Made by a program: the position numbers and the translations under genes | NCBI RefSeq assembly: GCF_900100605.1 | Contig: NZ_FNCN01000008.1 | Coordinates: 226,650 to 290,649 of the forward strand | Direction: 5' to 3' | DNA: 64,000 bases | DNA from: Sinosporangium album | GTDB lineage: Bacteria > Actinomycetota > Actinomycetes > Streptosporangiales > Streptosporangiaceae | The notes under the pieces: model-generated | Databases searched by the model: none | The model's input: the letters and a program-made list of their open reading frames with translations, nothing else | Told to the model about the DNA's origin: nothing | Shown here: piece after piece, positions 8,976 through 16,382 of the stretch | Numbering within the stretch: position 1 is the first letter of the stretch | Layout: every line of letters begins with the position of its first letter

Positions 8976-10040
8976 TCAATGCCTCCTCCTCCCACCTGCT
9001 GGTTGCGAGACGGCGGCGAGCAAGGTGTTCATGACCTGGAGCTGGTGGCTGAGCCGGAAGGGCTCCAGCTTGGCCAGACAGGCGGCGATGAGCTCCGCAT
9101 GCGTTGTGCTGCCCGCAAGGGCGTACAGGTCGTGGGCGGCGGTGATGACGTCCTGGCCGGTGCGGACGATCAGCGGCTCGGGCACGAAGTCGGCGACGCG
9201 GGCGATCGTGGCGGGTGCCAGCGGTAGGCACCCGGCGAGCACCGCCTCGAACAGGCGCTGGGTCATTTGCGCGGCGGCGGCGTAGCGGTCGGGCAGCAAG
9301 AGGACCGTGGCCAGGCTCTGGTCATGGATGCGGGTCACCTGCTCGAACGGCACCCTGCCGCGGAACTTCACGTGCGGCCAGCGTCTGGTGTTCTGCCACT
9401 TGCCGGCCACCTGGTGCGGCAGATGGGCGGCGGCGGGCGCGAAGTAGGCGTCGAACATCTCGTCGCGGTCGTATTGATTGCCGACGTAGCACAGGGGATA
9501 CGGCCTCGTACGGGTGGCCAACTCGACGGGGTCAGCCGCGGCCAGAAGGACATCGTCCAAGGGGAAGAGCAGCGTGGTCGCGCCCGGCGTCGGCAGGAGG
9601 GCTGCCTCGCAGACGGTGACGCCGCGGTGATGACGCAGTTCATCCTCGGCGGACAGCCGACGGTCCTTGTCCCAGATGATCGTGGGTACGCCGAGGCGGT
9701 GCAGGTAGTGGTCGATGAGCTGGTTCTGCCGATGCAGGTCGCAGGTGTGGCCCGGCGTCGCGCAGTCGGTGGTGTTGCGGCCGGGGATAGGCCAGCGCCA
9801 CTCCAGAAATAGCACGTCGAGGTCGGGGAAAGCGTCGTCGAATTGATAGTAGGCGCCTGCTTCGCCGTCGCCGGCCTCGTGCCGGTCGCGGTCAGGCTGA
9901 AGCAGGACAAGATCATGCCCGGCGCCACGGATGCCGTCGAGGAAGGGGCGGCGATGGCTGCGCCCGCCGTCCGGGGTGTCGGTGATACCGGGGCCGAGGA
10001 AGCCCCAGAAGCTGTAGCCGATCTTCACTTGGTGAACCAT
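8976..10040 (-). CDS. Glycosyltransferase with CgeB-like C-terminal domain
   Basis: A 354-residue protein without signal peptide or membrane helix. The C-terminal half has the look of Glyco_trans_1_2/CgeB domains: MTQRLFEAVLAGCLPLAPATI, where the conserved Glu and Gly contact the donor, then VPEPLIVRTGQDVI. The N-terminal half begins KIGYSFWGFLGPGITDTPDGGRS and contains YPLCYVGNQYDRDEMF. It overlaps the carbamoyltransferase stop by 16 bases. A GT-B glycosyltransferase acting on the pathway intermediate is likely. Donor and acceptor are unknown; the operon's own epimerase may make the donor. Confidence 0.68.
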   Translation of the reverse strand: MVHQVKIGYSFWGFLGPGITDTPDGGRSHRRPFLDGIRGAGHDLVLLQPDRDRHEAGDGEAGAYYQFDDAFPDLDVLFLEWRWPIPGRNTTDCATPGHTCDLHRQNQLIDHYLHRLGVPTIIWDKDRRLSAEDELRHHRGVTVCEAALLPTPGATTLLFPLDDVLLAAADPVELATRTRPYPLCYVGNQYDRDEMFDAYFAPAAAHLPHQVAGKWQNTRRWPHVKFRGRVPFEQVTRIHDQSLATVLLLPDRYAAAAQMTQRLFEAVLAGCLPLAPATIARVADFVPEPLIVRTGQDVITAAHDLYALAGSTTHAELIAACLAKLEPFRLSHQLQVMNTLLAAVSQPAGGRRRH

Positions 10041-11752
10041 CGCTCTTCCAGCATGAGCGCGTCCAGGCCGCTTTCGGCCAGGCAGTCCAAGGCCATGGCC
10101 GGGGTGCCGCAGATCGGCTTGCCCTTGACGTTGAGGGAGGTGTTGATCAGCACCGGGACGCCGGTGCGGCGGGCGAACGCGGCAAGCACCGCGTGCACAA
10201 ACGGGTTGTCGACCTGCGTGACGGTCTGCAGACGGGCGGTGCCGTTGGCGTGGACGATGGCCGGGATGAGCGTGCGCGCCAGGTCGGTCACCCCTGACGC
10301 CGTCGACATGAACGGCGCCTGCTGGTCGAGAGTGAAGTAGTCGGCAGCGTGCTCGGCCAGCGCCATGGGGGCGAAGGGCCGGAACGGCTCGCGGAACTTC
10401 ACCACGGCGTTGAGCTTCTCGACCACGTCCGACCGGAGGGGCGAGGCGAGGATTGAGCGGTTGCCCAGTGCTCGTGGACCCGCCTCGACGCGGCCGTGGA
10501 ACAGGCCGACGATGAGCCCGGCGGCGAGCTGATCGGCGAGGAAGTCCGCAGCGTCTCCGTCAACGGGCTTTTCGACCAGGGACGGCCAGCGCACCATGTC
10601 GATGGACGCCGCCGGGTATTCGGGGCCGAGGTAGCAGCGGGTCAGCCCGGTCAGCGGCAGGCTGCTCACTTCCAGGTGAGCGGCTGCGGCGGCGCCGATC
10701 GCGGTACCTGCGTCACCGGGCGCGGGCGGCACGAACACCTCGTCGAAGACGCCCGCCTCGATGATCTTTCCGATGGAGACGCAGTTGGTGGCCACGCCTC
10801 CTCCGACGCACAGCCGCCGTTCTCCGGTACGCCGCTGGGCCAGCCGGGCGAGGTGGAGCATGACCTGGTTGGTGTGCTCCTGGAGGGCGGCGGCTAGATC
10901 ACGATGTACCTCGGTGAGGGGTTCTTCCGGACGGCGAGGCAGGCAGGTTGCCTCGGCGAAGGCAGGGCGGAGCCGTTTGTGGCCGGAGGACAGGACACGG
11001 AGCGCGAAGTAGGCCGGATGCAGGGTGAACCCGTGCGCGGTGATCGGGATGATGCGCTCGAACAGCTCGCGGAATCGTGCTGGATCGCCGAGGGCGGCCA
11101 GCGCCATCACGGTGCCTTCCTCGTCGCCGCGCCGCCATCCCAGATGCTCAGTGACGGCGCCGTAGGCGTAGCCAAGCGAGGCGGGGTCACGCAGCGTCAG
11201 CACCTGCTTCAGCGCAGGTCCGCCTCCGCCGGCGCAGCTCGCGGCAGCGATGGTGGTGGTCTGCGTCTCGCCGAGGCTGTCGACGATGAGCACCGCCGAC
11301 CGATCCCAGCCGGAGGCGGCAAAGGCGTAGAGCTGGTGGGTGTGGTGGTGGCGAACGGGCCGAACGCGAGCATTCGGGAACTCGCTCTGCAGCCCGCGCA
11401 CCCGTCGCATGGTCCGCAAACCGACCTTGGCGAAGCTTCTGGCACGCTCCAGCGCCGGGCCACTGCCAAGGTGAAGAGGCAGGGCGGCGAGGTCGCCGAA
11501 GTACAGGGAGCCGTGGAAGTTGTAGGCGACCACGTCCACCTGCTCGGGCAGCAGGTGCGCCTCGCGCAGGAGCCAGGCGACCGCCTGCTCAGGGTAGGCG
11601 CGGGTGTGCTTGACCTCGCTCAGCCGCTCCTCCTCCACGAAGCCTTCGAGCTTGCCGTCGATGAGCAGCGCGGCAGCCGAGTCGTGGGTGTAGGAGCACA
11701 GGCCGAGCACCGCGTGTGAGCGGTGGCTGGGGATGGACGTGAGCGGGTTCAC
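10025..11752 (-). CDS. O-carbamoyltransferase, NodU/CmcH/TobZ family
   Basis: A 575-residue two-domain enzyme that transfers carbamoyl from carbamoyl phosphate to a hydroxyl through carbamoyl adenylate. The N-terminal Kae1-like domain opens with LGLCSYTHDSAAALLIDG and holds the metal-binding cluster HHHTH (135-139) followed by VLIVDSLGET. Later come VGGGVATNC and the C-terminal hallmark GRVEAGPRALGNRSILASP. Length and motifs fit NodU, CmcH, NovN and TobZ, which carbamoylate sugars or antibiotics. The GTG start overlaps the upstream stop (GTGA), so it is coupled to the cytidylate-type enzyme. The acceptor could be the new hydroxymethyl group or a sugar hydroxyl. Confidence 0.92.
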   Translation of the reverse strand: MNPLTSIPSHRSHAVLGLCSYTHDSAAALLIDGKLEGFVEEERLSEVKHTRAYPEQAVAWLLREAHLLPEQVDVVAYNFHGSLYFGDLAALPLHLGSGPALERARSFAKVGLRTMRRVRGLQSEFPNARVRPVRHHHTHQLYAFAASGWDRSAVLIVDSLGETQTTTIAAASCAGGGGPALKQVLTLRDPASLGYAYGAVTEHLGWRRGDEEGTVMALAALGDPARFRELFERIIPITAHGFTLHPAYFALRVLSSGHKRLRPAFAEATCLPRRPEEPLTEVHRDLAAALQEHTNQVMLHLARLAQRRTGERRLCVGGGVATNCVSIGKIIEAGVFDEVFVPPAPGDAGTAIGAAAAAHLEVSSLPLTGLTRCYLGPEYPAASIDMVRWPSLVEKPVDGDAADFLADQLAAGLIVGLFHGRVEAGPRALGNRSILASPLRSDVVEKLNAVVKFREPFRPFAPMALAEHAADYFTLDQQAPFMSTASGVTDLARTLIPAIVHANGTARLQTVTQVDNPFVHAVLAAFARRTGVPVLINTSLNVKGKPICGTPAMALDCLAESGLDALMLEERWFTK

Positions 11753-12687
11753 CGCGCAGCCGCCGAGGCCCGCTGCTGCAGAACGGTGTACCAGCCGCGC
11801 AGCCCCTCGCCGAGCGGGCCGCTAATGCCATTGGCCCGCTCACAAGCGGCCGCACGCTCACCGCTCTTCCACAGCCGGTAGCTAGCCATCACCGCAGCCA
11901 TTGCATCCCAGCCCGGTTGACCGACCGGGCGGTCCATCAGGACCTCGGTCAGTAGCTCGTCGAACCCGGACCACGGGGTGACCAGCGACGGCATCACCTC
12001 GCACGGCGTGCCCGCCTGCACGGCCCCAGCGGCTTCGAAGTCGTGTTCATACAGGTGAAGGGAGTCCACATGGTGGTGGTAGGGACCTAGGTCGACGCCC
12101 AGCCAGCCCGCCATGAGCTCGTGCATCACCGTGGCAGTGAAGATGTCGTACGGCAGGCCGGTCCACAGGTCGTTGCTACGCATGGTGGTCACCATGTGTA
12201 AACGACCACCCCGCAGATGAAAGCGATATCCCAGAGTGCAGGGCACATCTCGGTGCCCGCCCGCGTCTCTGGCCGGATCGTAGAGCTGGATGACGGCCCG
12301 TCGACTGTCCGGATCGTCGCTCAGCGTGGCCACCACCTGGGCGAGCTGGTCGACCTGAGCGTCCCACCGGCGCATGCGAGGGCCGTATGCGCCGCGAAGG
12401 ATGCCATCATCCTCGGCATACTGGCGGAGCCGGTCGTTGTAGTCGTAGATCCACGAGGCGTCGGTGCCTGACAAGATCCACACACATTCGGCGACCGCGA
12501 ACGCGGGGTTGAGAACGCGGGCGGGTTGAGCGGGCAGCAGACGGCCGCGGGGCTGATCAATCAGCAGCCGGACGTCGAGCACCTCACGGGTGGGCATGGC
12601 GCGCGGGCTCACAGCGGCGCCCTGCCGTACGGCAGCGACGGAGGCGGCGAACACCTCCGCGATCGTCTCACCGGAGATCGTGGTCAC
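11749..12687 (-). CDS. Thymidylate-synthase-fold pyrimidine C5 (hydroxy)methylase, probably cytidylate-specific
   Basis: A 312-residue ThyA-fold protein, first gene of the nine-gene operon, starting GTG after GGAGAAG. Landmarks are phosphate-binding DSRR (127-130), nucleophile Cys150 in DVPCTLGYRF, RSND (170-173) with the conserved Asp173, and HLY (211-213) for the sugar hydroxyl. The motif GLP[FY]NI of thymidylate synthases reads GLPYDI: Asp181 replaces the Asn (E. coli N177) that selects uracil. Asp here is characteristic of dCMP hydroxymethylases (phage T4) and lets engineered synthases act on dCMP. The enzyme therefore probably uses CMP or dCMP with methylene-tetrahydrofolate to give the 5-hydroxymethyl nucleotide, as MilA does in mildiomycin synthesis. 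Methylation instead of hydroxymethylation cannot be excluded. Confidence 0.82.
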   Translation of the reverse strand: MTTISGETIAEVFAASVAAVRQGAAVSPRAMPTREVLDVRLLIDQPRGRLLPAQPARVLNPAFAVAECVWILSGTDASWIYDYNDRLRQYAEDDGILRGAYGPRMRRWDAQVDQLAQVVATLSDDPDSRRAVIQLYDPARDAGGHRDVPCTLGYRFHLRGGRLHMVTTMRSNDLWTGLPYDIFTATVMHELMAGWLGVDLGPYHHHVDSLHLYEHDFEAAGAVQAGTPCEVMPSLVTPWSGFDELLTEVLMDRPVGQPGWDAMAAVMASYRLWKSGERAAACERANGISGPLGEGLRGWYTVLQQRASAAAR

Positions 12688-12856
12688 GGGCGCTTCTCCA
12701 TTCTGCTGATCTTCGGGCGGAGACTGTCAAAAGGGTCCGTCCAGCCGGGAGAGCCTCGCAGGGCGTTAGCGCGCACCGCGTCCGCATCCCCCACCACAAG
12801 CCTCCAGCCCACTCGCGCTGTTGAAATCGTGTGGCAGTAATCGAACGCCGTATGGC

Positions 12857-12919
12857 GGGACGTCACCAGAGCTTGCCCGGGGACGTTGCGAGTCCTAGCG
12901 TGAAACAGTCAACGTCCCC
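12857..12919 (+). promoter_or_regulatory. Cluster of GGGACGT half-sites, candidate operator for the XRE regulator
   Basis: The 256-base divergent gap holds GGGACGT at 12857-12863 and 12880-12886, and the inverse ACGTCCC at 12912-12918. The last two lie in a perfect 10-bp inverted repeat, GGGGACGTTG (12879-12888) and CAACGTCCCC (12910-12919), 21 bases apart. It ends 25 bases before the regulator start and about 190 bases before the operon start. Autoregulation and control of the divergent operon are inferred. No convincing -35/-10 pair was identified for either direction. Confidence 0.5.
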
Positions 12920-12943
12920 CAACGCCCCTGCGGGATCACGCCT

Positions 12944-13765
12944 ATGGCCAACGAACGCCTGCGCGCCGCTCTACTTGCCAGCCCCTTCACCGAAGAGGCG
13001 CTGGCTGCCCACCTGGGTATCGACCCCAAAAGCGTCCAGCGGTGGATCACCCGGGACGTCATCCCTCGAAGAGCCACGGCCCATGGGGCGGCGCAAGCCC
13101 TGGACGCTCCCCTTGCCTACCTGTGGCCCGAGTTGGCGGTTGACCCTCCCGCAGCCTCAGAGGCGGAGATCGTACGTCTGTATCCGCACCGCTCGGCCAC
13201 CCCTCGCCAGCTCTGGCTGGATCTCCTCTCCCGGGCCTCTAGCCACGTGTGGCTGTTCGCCAACGCGAGCCTCTTCTTGCCGGAGGACAACCCGGAGTCC
13301 ATCTCCATGCTGATGGACAAGGCCGCGGCTGGCCTCTCAGTACGGATCATGATGGGTGACCCAGACACGCCCGAGATGGCGCTGCGTGGTGTGGAAGAGC
13401 GGCTCTATGATGCGATCCCCGGCAGGATAAGGATGGCCCTGGCCTACTACAGCCCATTGATCGACGTACCCGGCATCGAGTTCCGGCTGCACCGGACTTC
13501 TTTATACAACTCGATCTTCCGCTACGACGACGAGATGCTCGTCAACCAGCACATCTATGGCACCTACGGCTACATCGCACCGATCCTGCACCTGAGGCGG
13601 ATCGACGGAGGAGACTTCTTCGACACCTACCAAAGGAGTTTCGAGCGGGTGTGGGAATCGGCGTATCCGATCCAGGAGTCGAACTTCCACAGGCAAAGGC
13701 AGATCCGCCTAGCCGACTGCGCTGCGTCGGCTACGCCACAGCCGCCCGAGCTTGAATCGCGCTGA
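12944..13765 (+). CDS. XRE-type regulator with C-terminal phospholipase-D-like sensor domain
   Basis: A 273-residue protein. Residues 1-60 form a helix-turn-helix (TEEALAAHLGIDPKSVQRWITRDVIPRR). The rest resembles the DUF5919/PLD-like domain common in actinobacterial XRE regulators: SHVWLFANASLFLPEDNP, VRIMMGDPDTPEM and EMLVNQHIYGTYGYIAPILHLRR. It is transcribed divergently from the nine-gene operon and is the obvious candidate regulator. The C-terminal domain may bind a nucleotide-like ligand, which is inference. Its 3' end overlaps the convergent HAD gene by 35 bases. Confidence 0.82.
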   Translation: MANERLRAALLASPFTEEALAAHLGIDPKSVQRWITRDVIPRRATAHGAAQALDAPLAYLWPELAVDPPAASEAEIVRLYPHRSATPRQLWLDLLSRASSHVWLFANASLFLPEDNPESISMLMDKAAAGLSVRIMMGDPDTPEMALRGVEERLYDAIPGRIRMALAYYSPLIDVPGIEFRLHRTSLYNSIFRYDDEMLVNQHIYGTYGYIAPILHLRRIDGGDFFDTYQRSFERVWESAYPIQESNFHRQRQIRLADCAASATPQPPELESR

Positions 13766-14459
13766 CCCCCTGCACAAGAGCCGCCGCGTCAACCAGGTCA
13801 GGGAGGGCTACCTCGGCCCCTTCGGCCAAGAGCTCCTCCACCGTATTCGGCCCGGAGGCTACCCCGATCGCGATCGCACCACCGTTGCGTGCTGCCTGGA
13901 TGTCGCGGACAGTGTCGCCGATCAGAATGGTCGTTGACGCCCGAAGGTCCACGCCGTACTTGGCGCGAGCCCGTTCGCGGGCTACTTCCACCAGGTTGGC
14001 GCGCACGATGTCGTCTGAGCCGTACCCGCCAACCTCGAAGTCGAGACCGTGGTGGAGCTCGAACGCCTCAACCTTCACAAAGGCGTTGGGCTGAATGTTG
14101 CCCGTCAGCACCGACTGAATGACTCCCGAGATGCCGCTGAGCGCCGTGATCGCCTCACGCGCGCCGGGCAGTCCGTAACCTAGCTCACGCAGGCGCTCGC
14201 GGCGCGCAGCCAGCGAAGCCCGCAGGGCCTCGGGAATCATCGTTGCGTGCGAGTCGGTGACCTCGATCCCATGTCGCACCAGAAGGTTCGTCATGATCTC
14301 CAGGTCGGTACGACCGTCAGTCTCAGCTCGATATTCTGCGGGCTGCCCGGTGACCAACTCGAACGCGCCGGCGTACGTCTCCTTGCTCACGCCGCCGTTC
14401 TCGATAAGCGTGTGGTCAACATCCCACAACACCAGCACAGCAGGTACGTCCGCGGTCAT
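13731..14459 (-). CDS. HAD-family hydrolase (phosphatase)
   Basis: A 242-residue haloacid-dehalogenase-fold phosphatase. Motif I is LVLWDVDHTLIE with the nucleophile Asp13 and acid/base Asp15, motif II lies in SVLTGNIQ and motif IV in ILIGDTVRDIQAARNGG. The helical cap sits between motifs I and II, as in phosphoglycolate phosphatase or beta-phosphoglucomutase relatives. The start ATG follows GGAG by eight bases. It lies on the same strand as the operon but is separated by the XRE gene. It may dephosphorylate a nucleotide or sugar phosphate of the same pathway. Confidence 0.85.
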   Translation of the reverse strand: MTADVPAVLVLWDVDHTLIENGGVSKETYAGAFELVTGQPAEYRAETDGRTDLEIMTNLLVRHGIEVTDSHATMIPEALRASLAARRERLRELGYGLPGAREAITALSGISGVIQSVLTGNIQPNAFVKVEAFELHHGLDFEVGGYGSDDIVRANLVEVARERARAKYGVDLRASTTILIGDTVRDIQAARNGGAIAIGVASGPNTVEELLAEGAEVALPDLVDAAALVQGVSAIQARAAVA

Positions 14460-14512
14460 GGGGTCGTCTCCGATCTGTCGGCGGAGTCCACATCGTAGCC
14501 AGAGCTGGTCTC

Positions 14513-14689
14513 TCAGCGCAGAGCGATCGGCCTGCCGCCCGTCGGGGCAAGGCGCCTGCTCATACGATCAATCATTGCCGGATGGATCATGGCTTCGGAG
14601 CGGGCGGGAAGGGTTTCGTAGTCTCGAACCAGGCGGCGGTGGAATATCAGCCATCCGAGGGTGCGCTCTGCGACCCAGCGCCGGGGCAG
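14513..14689 (-). pseudogene. Remnant of an IS5-type transposase (C-terminal end)
   Basis: About 58 codons resemble the last part of IS5/IS1647-type transposases: [20 protein letters not shown], then [20 protein letters not shown] and a DRMSRRLA tail. The Arg-Trp-Val-x-Glu-Arg-Thr core includes the third catalytic residue of the DDE triad. The reading frame continues upstream only into low-complexity sequence, and the first two catalytic Asp regions and terminal repeats are missing. It is a decayed fragment, distinct from the intact element at the other side of the island. Confidence 0.75.
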
Positions 14690-14703
14690 GGCGCTAGCCC
14701 CTC

Positions 14704-14735
14704 GTATGGCCGTCCTCGCGAAAGGACGGCCATAC
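14704..14735 (+). terminator. 13-bp hairpin followed by TTTT (possible terminator)
   Basis: GTATGGCCGTCCT (14704-14716) and AGGACGGCCATAC (14723-14735) pair perfectly around a six-base loop, and ACACGTTTT follows on the plus strand. It lies in a gene-free stretch between the transposase remnant and the glycerate kinase. No plus-strand gene ends here, so it may be left over from a lost element or protect the region from read-through. The remaining bases up to the kinase gene show only GC-rich sequence. Confidence 0.45.
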
Positions 14736-14927
14736 ACGTTTTCGGGGGTGCCCTCGGCTTCCCCGGCCCGACTGAGTCCAAGGCCCAGTGCCCACCCGCC
14801 CAGGGGCGGCCAACCGATCGGAAGGCGCCGCCCGGCCAAGGGCCCCCGCCCCGGGGCGTCAGTCGGACACGTCCTTTCAGCTGGCCAGAGGGCGTCCCCC
14901 GGCCAGGGGGTCGCGGGCGTTGGCGGG

Positions 14928-16202
14928 TCAGGGGGTGGGGCGGGGGCTCTGCTCGGCCCAGAGGAGGGCGGCCAGGCGGCGTAGGAGTGGGCCCGCTTCG
15001 GTGAGGTAGCGCGAGGGGACCGCCGGGGAGGCGTCGGAGGGGGTGTCCAGGGGCAGGTCGACGAGGGCGTAGGCCGCGTCGAAGCCGGCGGCGCGCAGTT
15101 CGTCGTCGGCCAGGTCGCGCCGCCCGCACACGGCCACCACGGGCACGCCGGCCTTGGCCGCCGCCTGGGCGACTCCCGCGGGGGCCTTGCCGCGCAGGGT
15201 CTGGCGGTCCAGCGCCCCCTCTCCGGTGATCACCAGCCGCGCGCCCTTCAGGTGGGTGTCGAATCCGACGAGTTCCAGCAGGTAGTCGATGCCGGGCCTG
15301 ATCTCGGCTTCCAGGAAGGCCAGGGCGGCGAAGCCCACTCCCCCGGCCGCGCCCGCCCCCGGCTGCCCTGCCACGCCCATGGGGCGCACGCGGCCGTCGT
15401 GCTCGACGGCTCCGACCAGCCCGTGCGTGTGAGCGCAGACGGCGGCGAGCCTCGCGAGCCCCGCCGAAAGGACGGCCACGTCCTCGGGAGTGGCCCCCTT
15501 CTGCGGGGCGTACACGGCCGCCGCCCCCTCGGGGCCGAGCAGCGGGTTGTCGACGTCCACCACCACCACAAACTCCACCCCCTCGTCGGGGGCCCCATCG
15601 TGGCCGTGGCCGTGACCGTGGCCGTGGCCATGGCCGTGACCGTCCGCGGTGAAGCTCATGAATCCGGTCAGGTCAATGCGGTCCAGGGCCCGGAGGGCGG
15701 CGCCGCCGGGGGGCAGCTCCCGCCCGTCGGCGTCCAGCAGCCGCGCGCCGAGGGCGCTGAGCAGCCCCGCTCCCCCATCGGTGGTGGCGCTGCCGCCGAG
15801 GCCGAGGACCACGCGGCGGGCGCCGTGCCGTACGGCATGGGCGATCAGTTCGCCCGTGCCCCGGGTCGTGGCGGTGAGGGGGGCGGGTGCGCCGGGCAGG
15901 CGGCGCAGGCCGGACGCCTCGGCCAGTTCGACGACGGCGATCGGCTGCGCGGGGTGGCGTGCGTAGGCCGCGGTGATGCGCTCACCGGTCGGGCCGGTCA
16001 CCTCCACCTCCACCCGGTCGAACCCGGCGGCGACCACCGCGTCGACGGTGCCGTCGCCCCCGTCGGCGACAGGGACCACGATGGTGCGCACCCCGGCGCC
16101 GAGGCCGGCCACGATGTGGCCGGCGGCCTCGGCCGCGCTGAGCGACCCTTTGAACTTGTCCGGCGCTACGACGACATGGCCGGATGACTCAGACAACTGC
16201 AC
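14928..16202 (-). CDS. Glycerate 2-kinase, GarK family
   Basis: A 424-residue glycerate kinase type 1 that phosphorylates D-glycerate, in this family usually at O2. Family marks are [18 protein letters not shown] at the N-terminus, [49 protein letters not shown] and VVAVCGRRD. Between the halves it carries a low-complexity Gly-His insert of about seven repeats, encoded by a GGCCGT/GACCGT microsatellite at 15601-15643. The insert falls in a loop and probably does not abolish activity. The start could be the GTG used here or TTG two codons later, which is better spaced from GGGAG. Confidence 0.9.
   Translation of the reverse strand: MQLSESSGHVVVAPDKFKGSLSAAEAAGHIVAGLGAGVRTIVVPVADGGDGTVDAVVAAGFDRVEVEVTGPTGERITAAYARHPAQPIAVVELAEASGLRRLPGAPAPLTATTRGTGELIAHAVRHGARRVVLGLGGSATTDGGAGLLSALGARLLDADGRELPPGGAALRALDRIDLTGFMSFTADGHGHGHGHGHGHGHDGAPDEGVEFVVVVDVDNPLLGPEGAAAVYAPQKGATPEDVAVLSAGLARLAAVCAHTHGLVGAVEHDGRVRPMGVAGQPGAGAAGGVGFAALAFLEAEIRPGIDYLLELVGFDTHLKGARLVITGEGALDRQTLRGKAPAGVAQAAAKAGVPVVAVCGRRDLADDELRAAGFDAAYALVDLPLDTPSDASPAVPSRYLTEAGPLLRRLAALLWAEQSPRPTP
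15601..15643 (+). repeat. 6-bp microsatellite (GGCCGT/GACCGT) inside the glycerate kinase gene
   Basis: About seven hexamers with cores GGCCGT and GACCGT, in phase with the minus-strand coding frame, where they encode alternating Gly-His. Hexamers change copy number without shifting the frame. Confidence 0.8.
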
Positions 16203-16205
16203 TCC

Positions 16206-16334
16206 CTAAACCCGTGGCTCTATCGTGACGATCGACGCGGAGCCGCCCCCGGTGTCCCGGCGGCGGACCCCCTGGGCCTCGATGGCCCGGACGATGAGGG
16301 CGGCCTCCAGATCGAAAAGCTCCTCGGGTGCCAT
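16206..16334 (-). CDS. Small ORF downstream of the ATPase gene (uncertain)
   Basis: A 42-codon frame beginning MAPEELFDLEAALIVRAI and ending SIVTIEPRV. It lies between the ATPase stop and the glycerate kinase start, in the same frame as the ATPase; the codons between are open after the ATPase TGA. It could be a small downstream gene, or the old end of a longer ATPase cut by a stop mutation. The bases before the ATG show no good ribosome site. I do not recognise a family. Confidence 0.3.
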   Translation of the reverse strand: MAPEELFDLEAALIVRAIEAQGVRRRDTGGGSASIVTIEPRV

Positions 16335-16382
16335 TGTCCCGAAGTACGGTGCGGCGGCCCGCAGGCGCGGGAGGTCGGGCGC

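Noticed and set aside
12702..12730. TTGACA at 12725-12730 (minus) as promoter of the nine-gene operon
   Set aside because: The only -10-like hexamer (CAGAAT) needs a 19-base spacer and overlaps the ribosome binding site.
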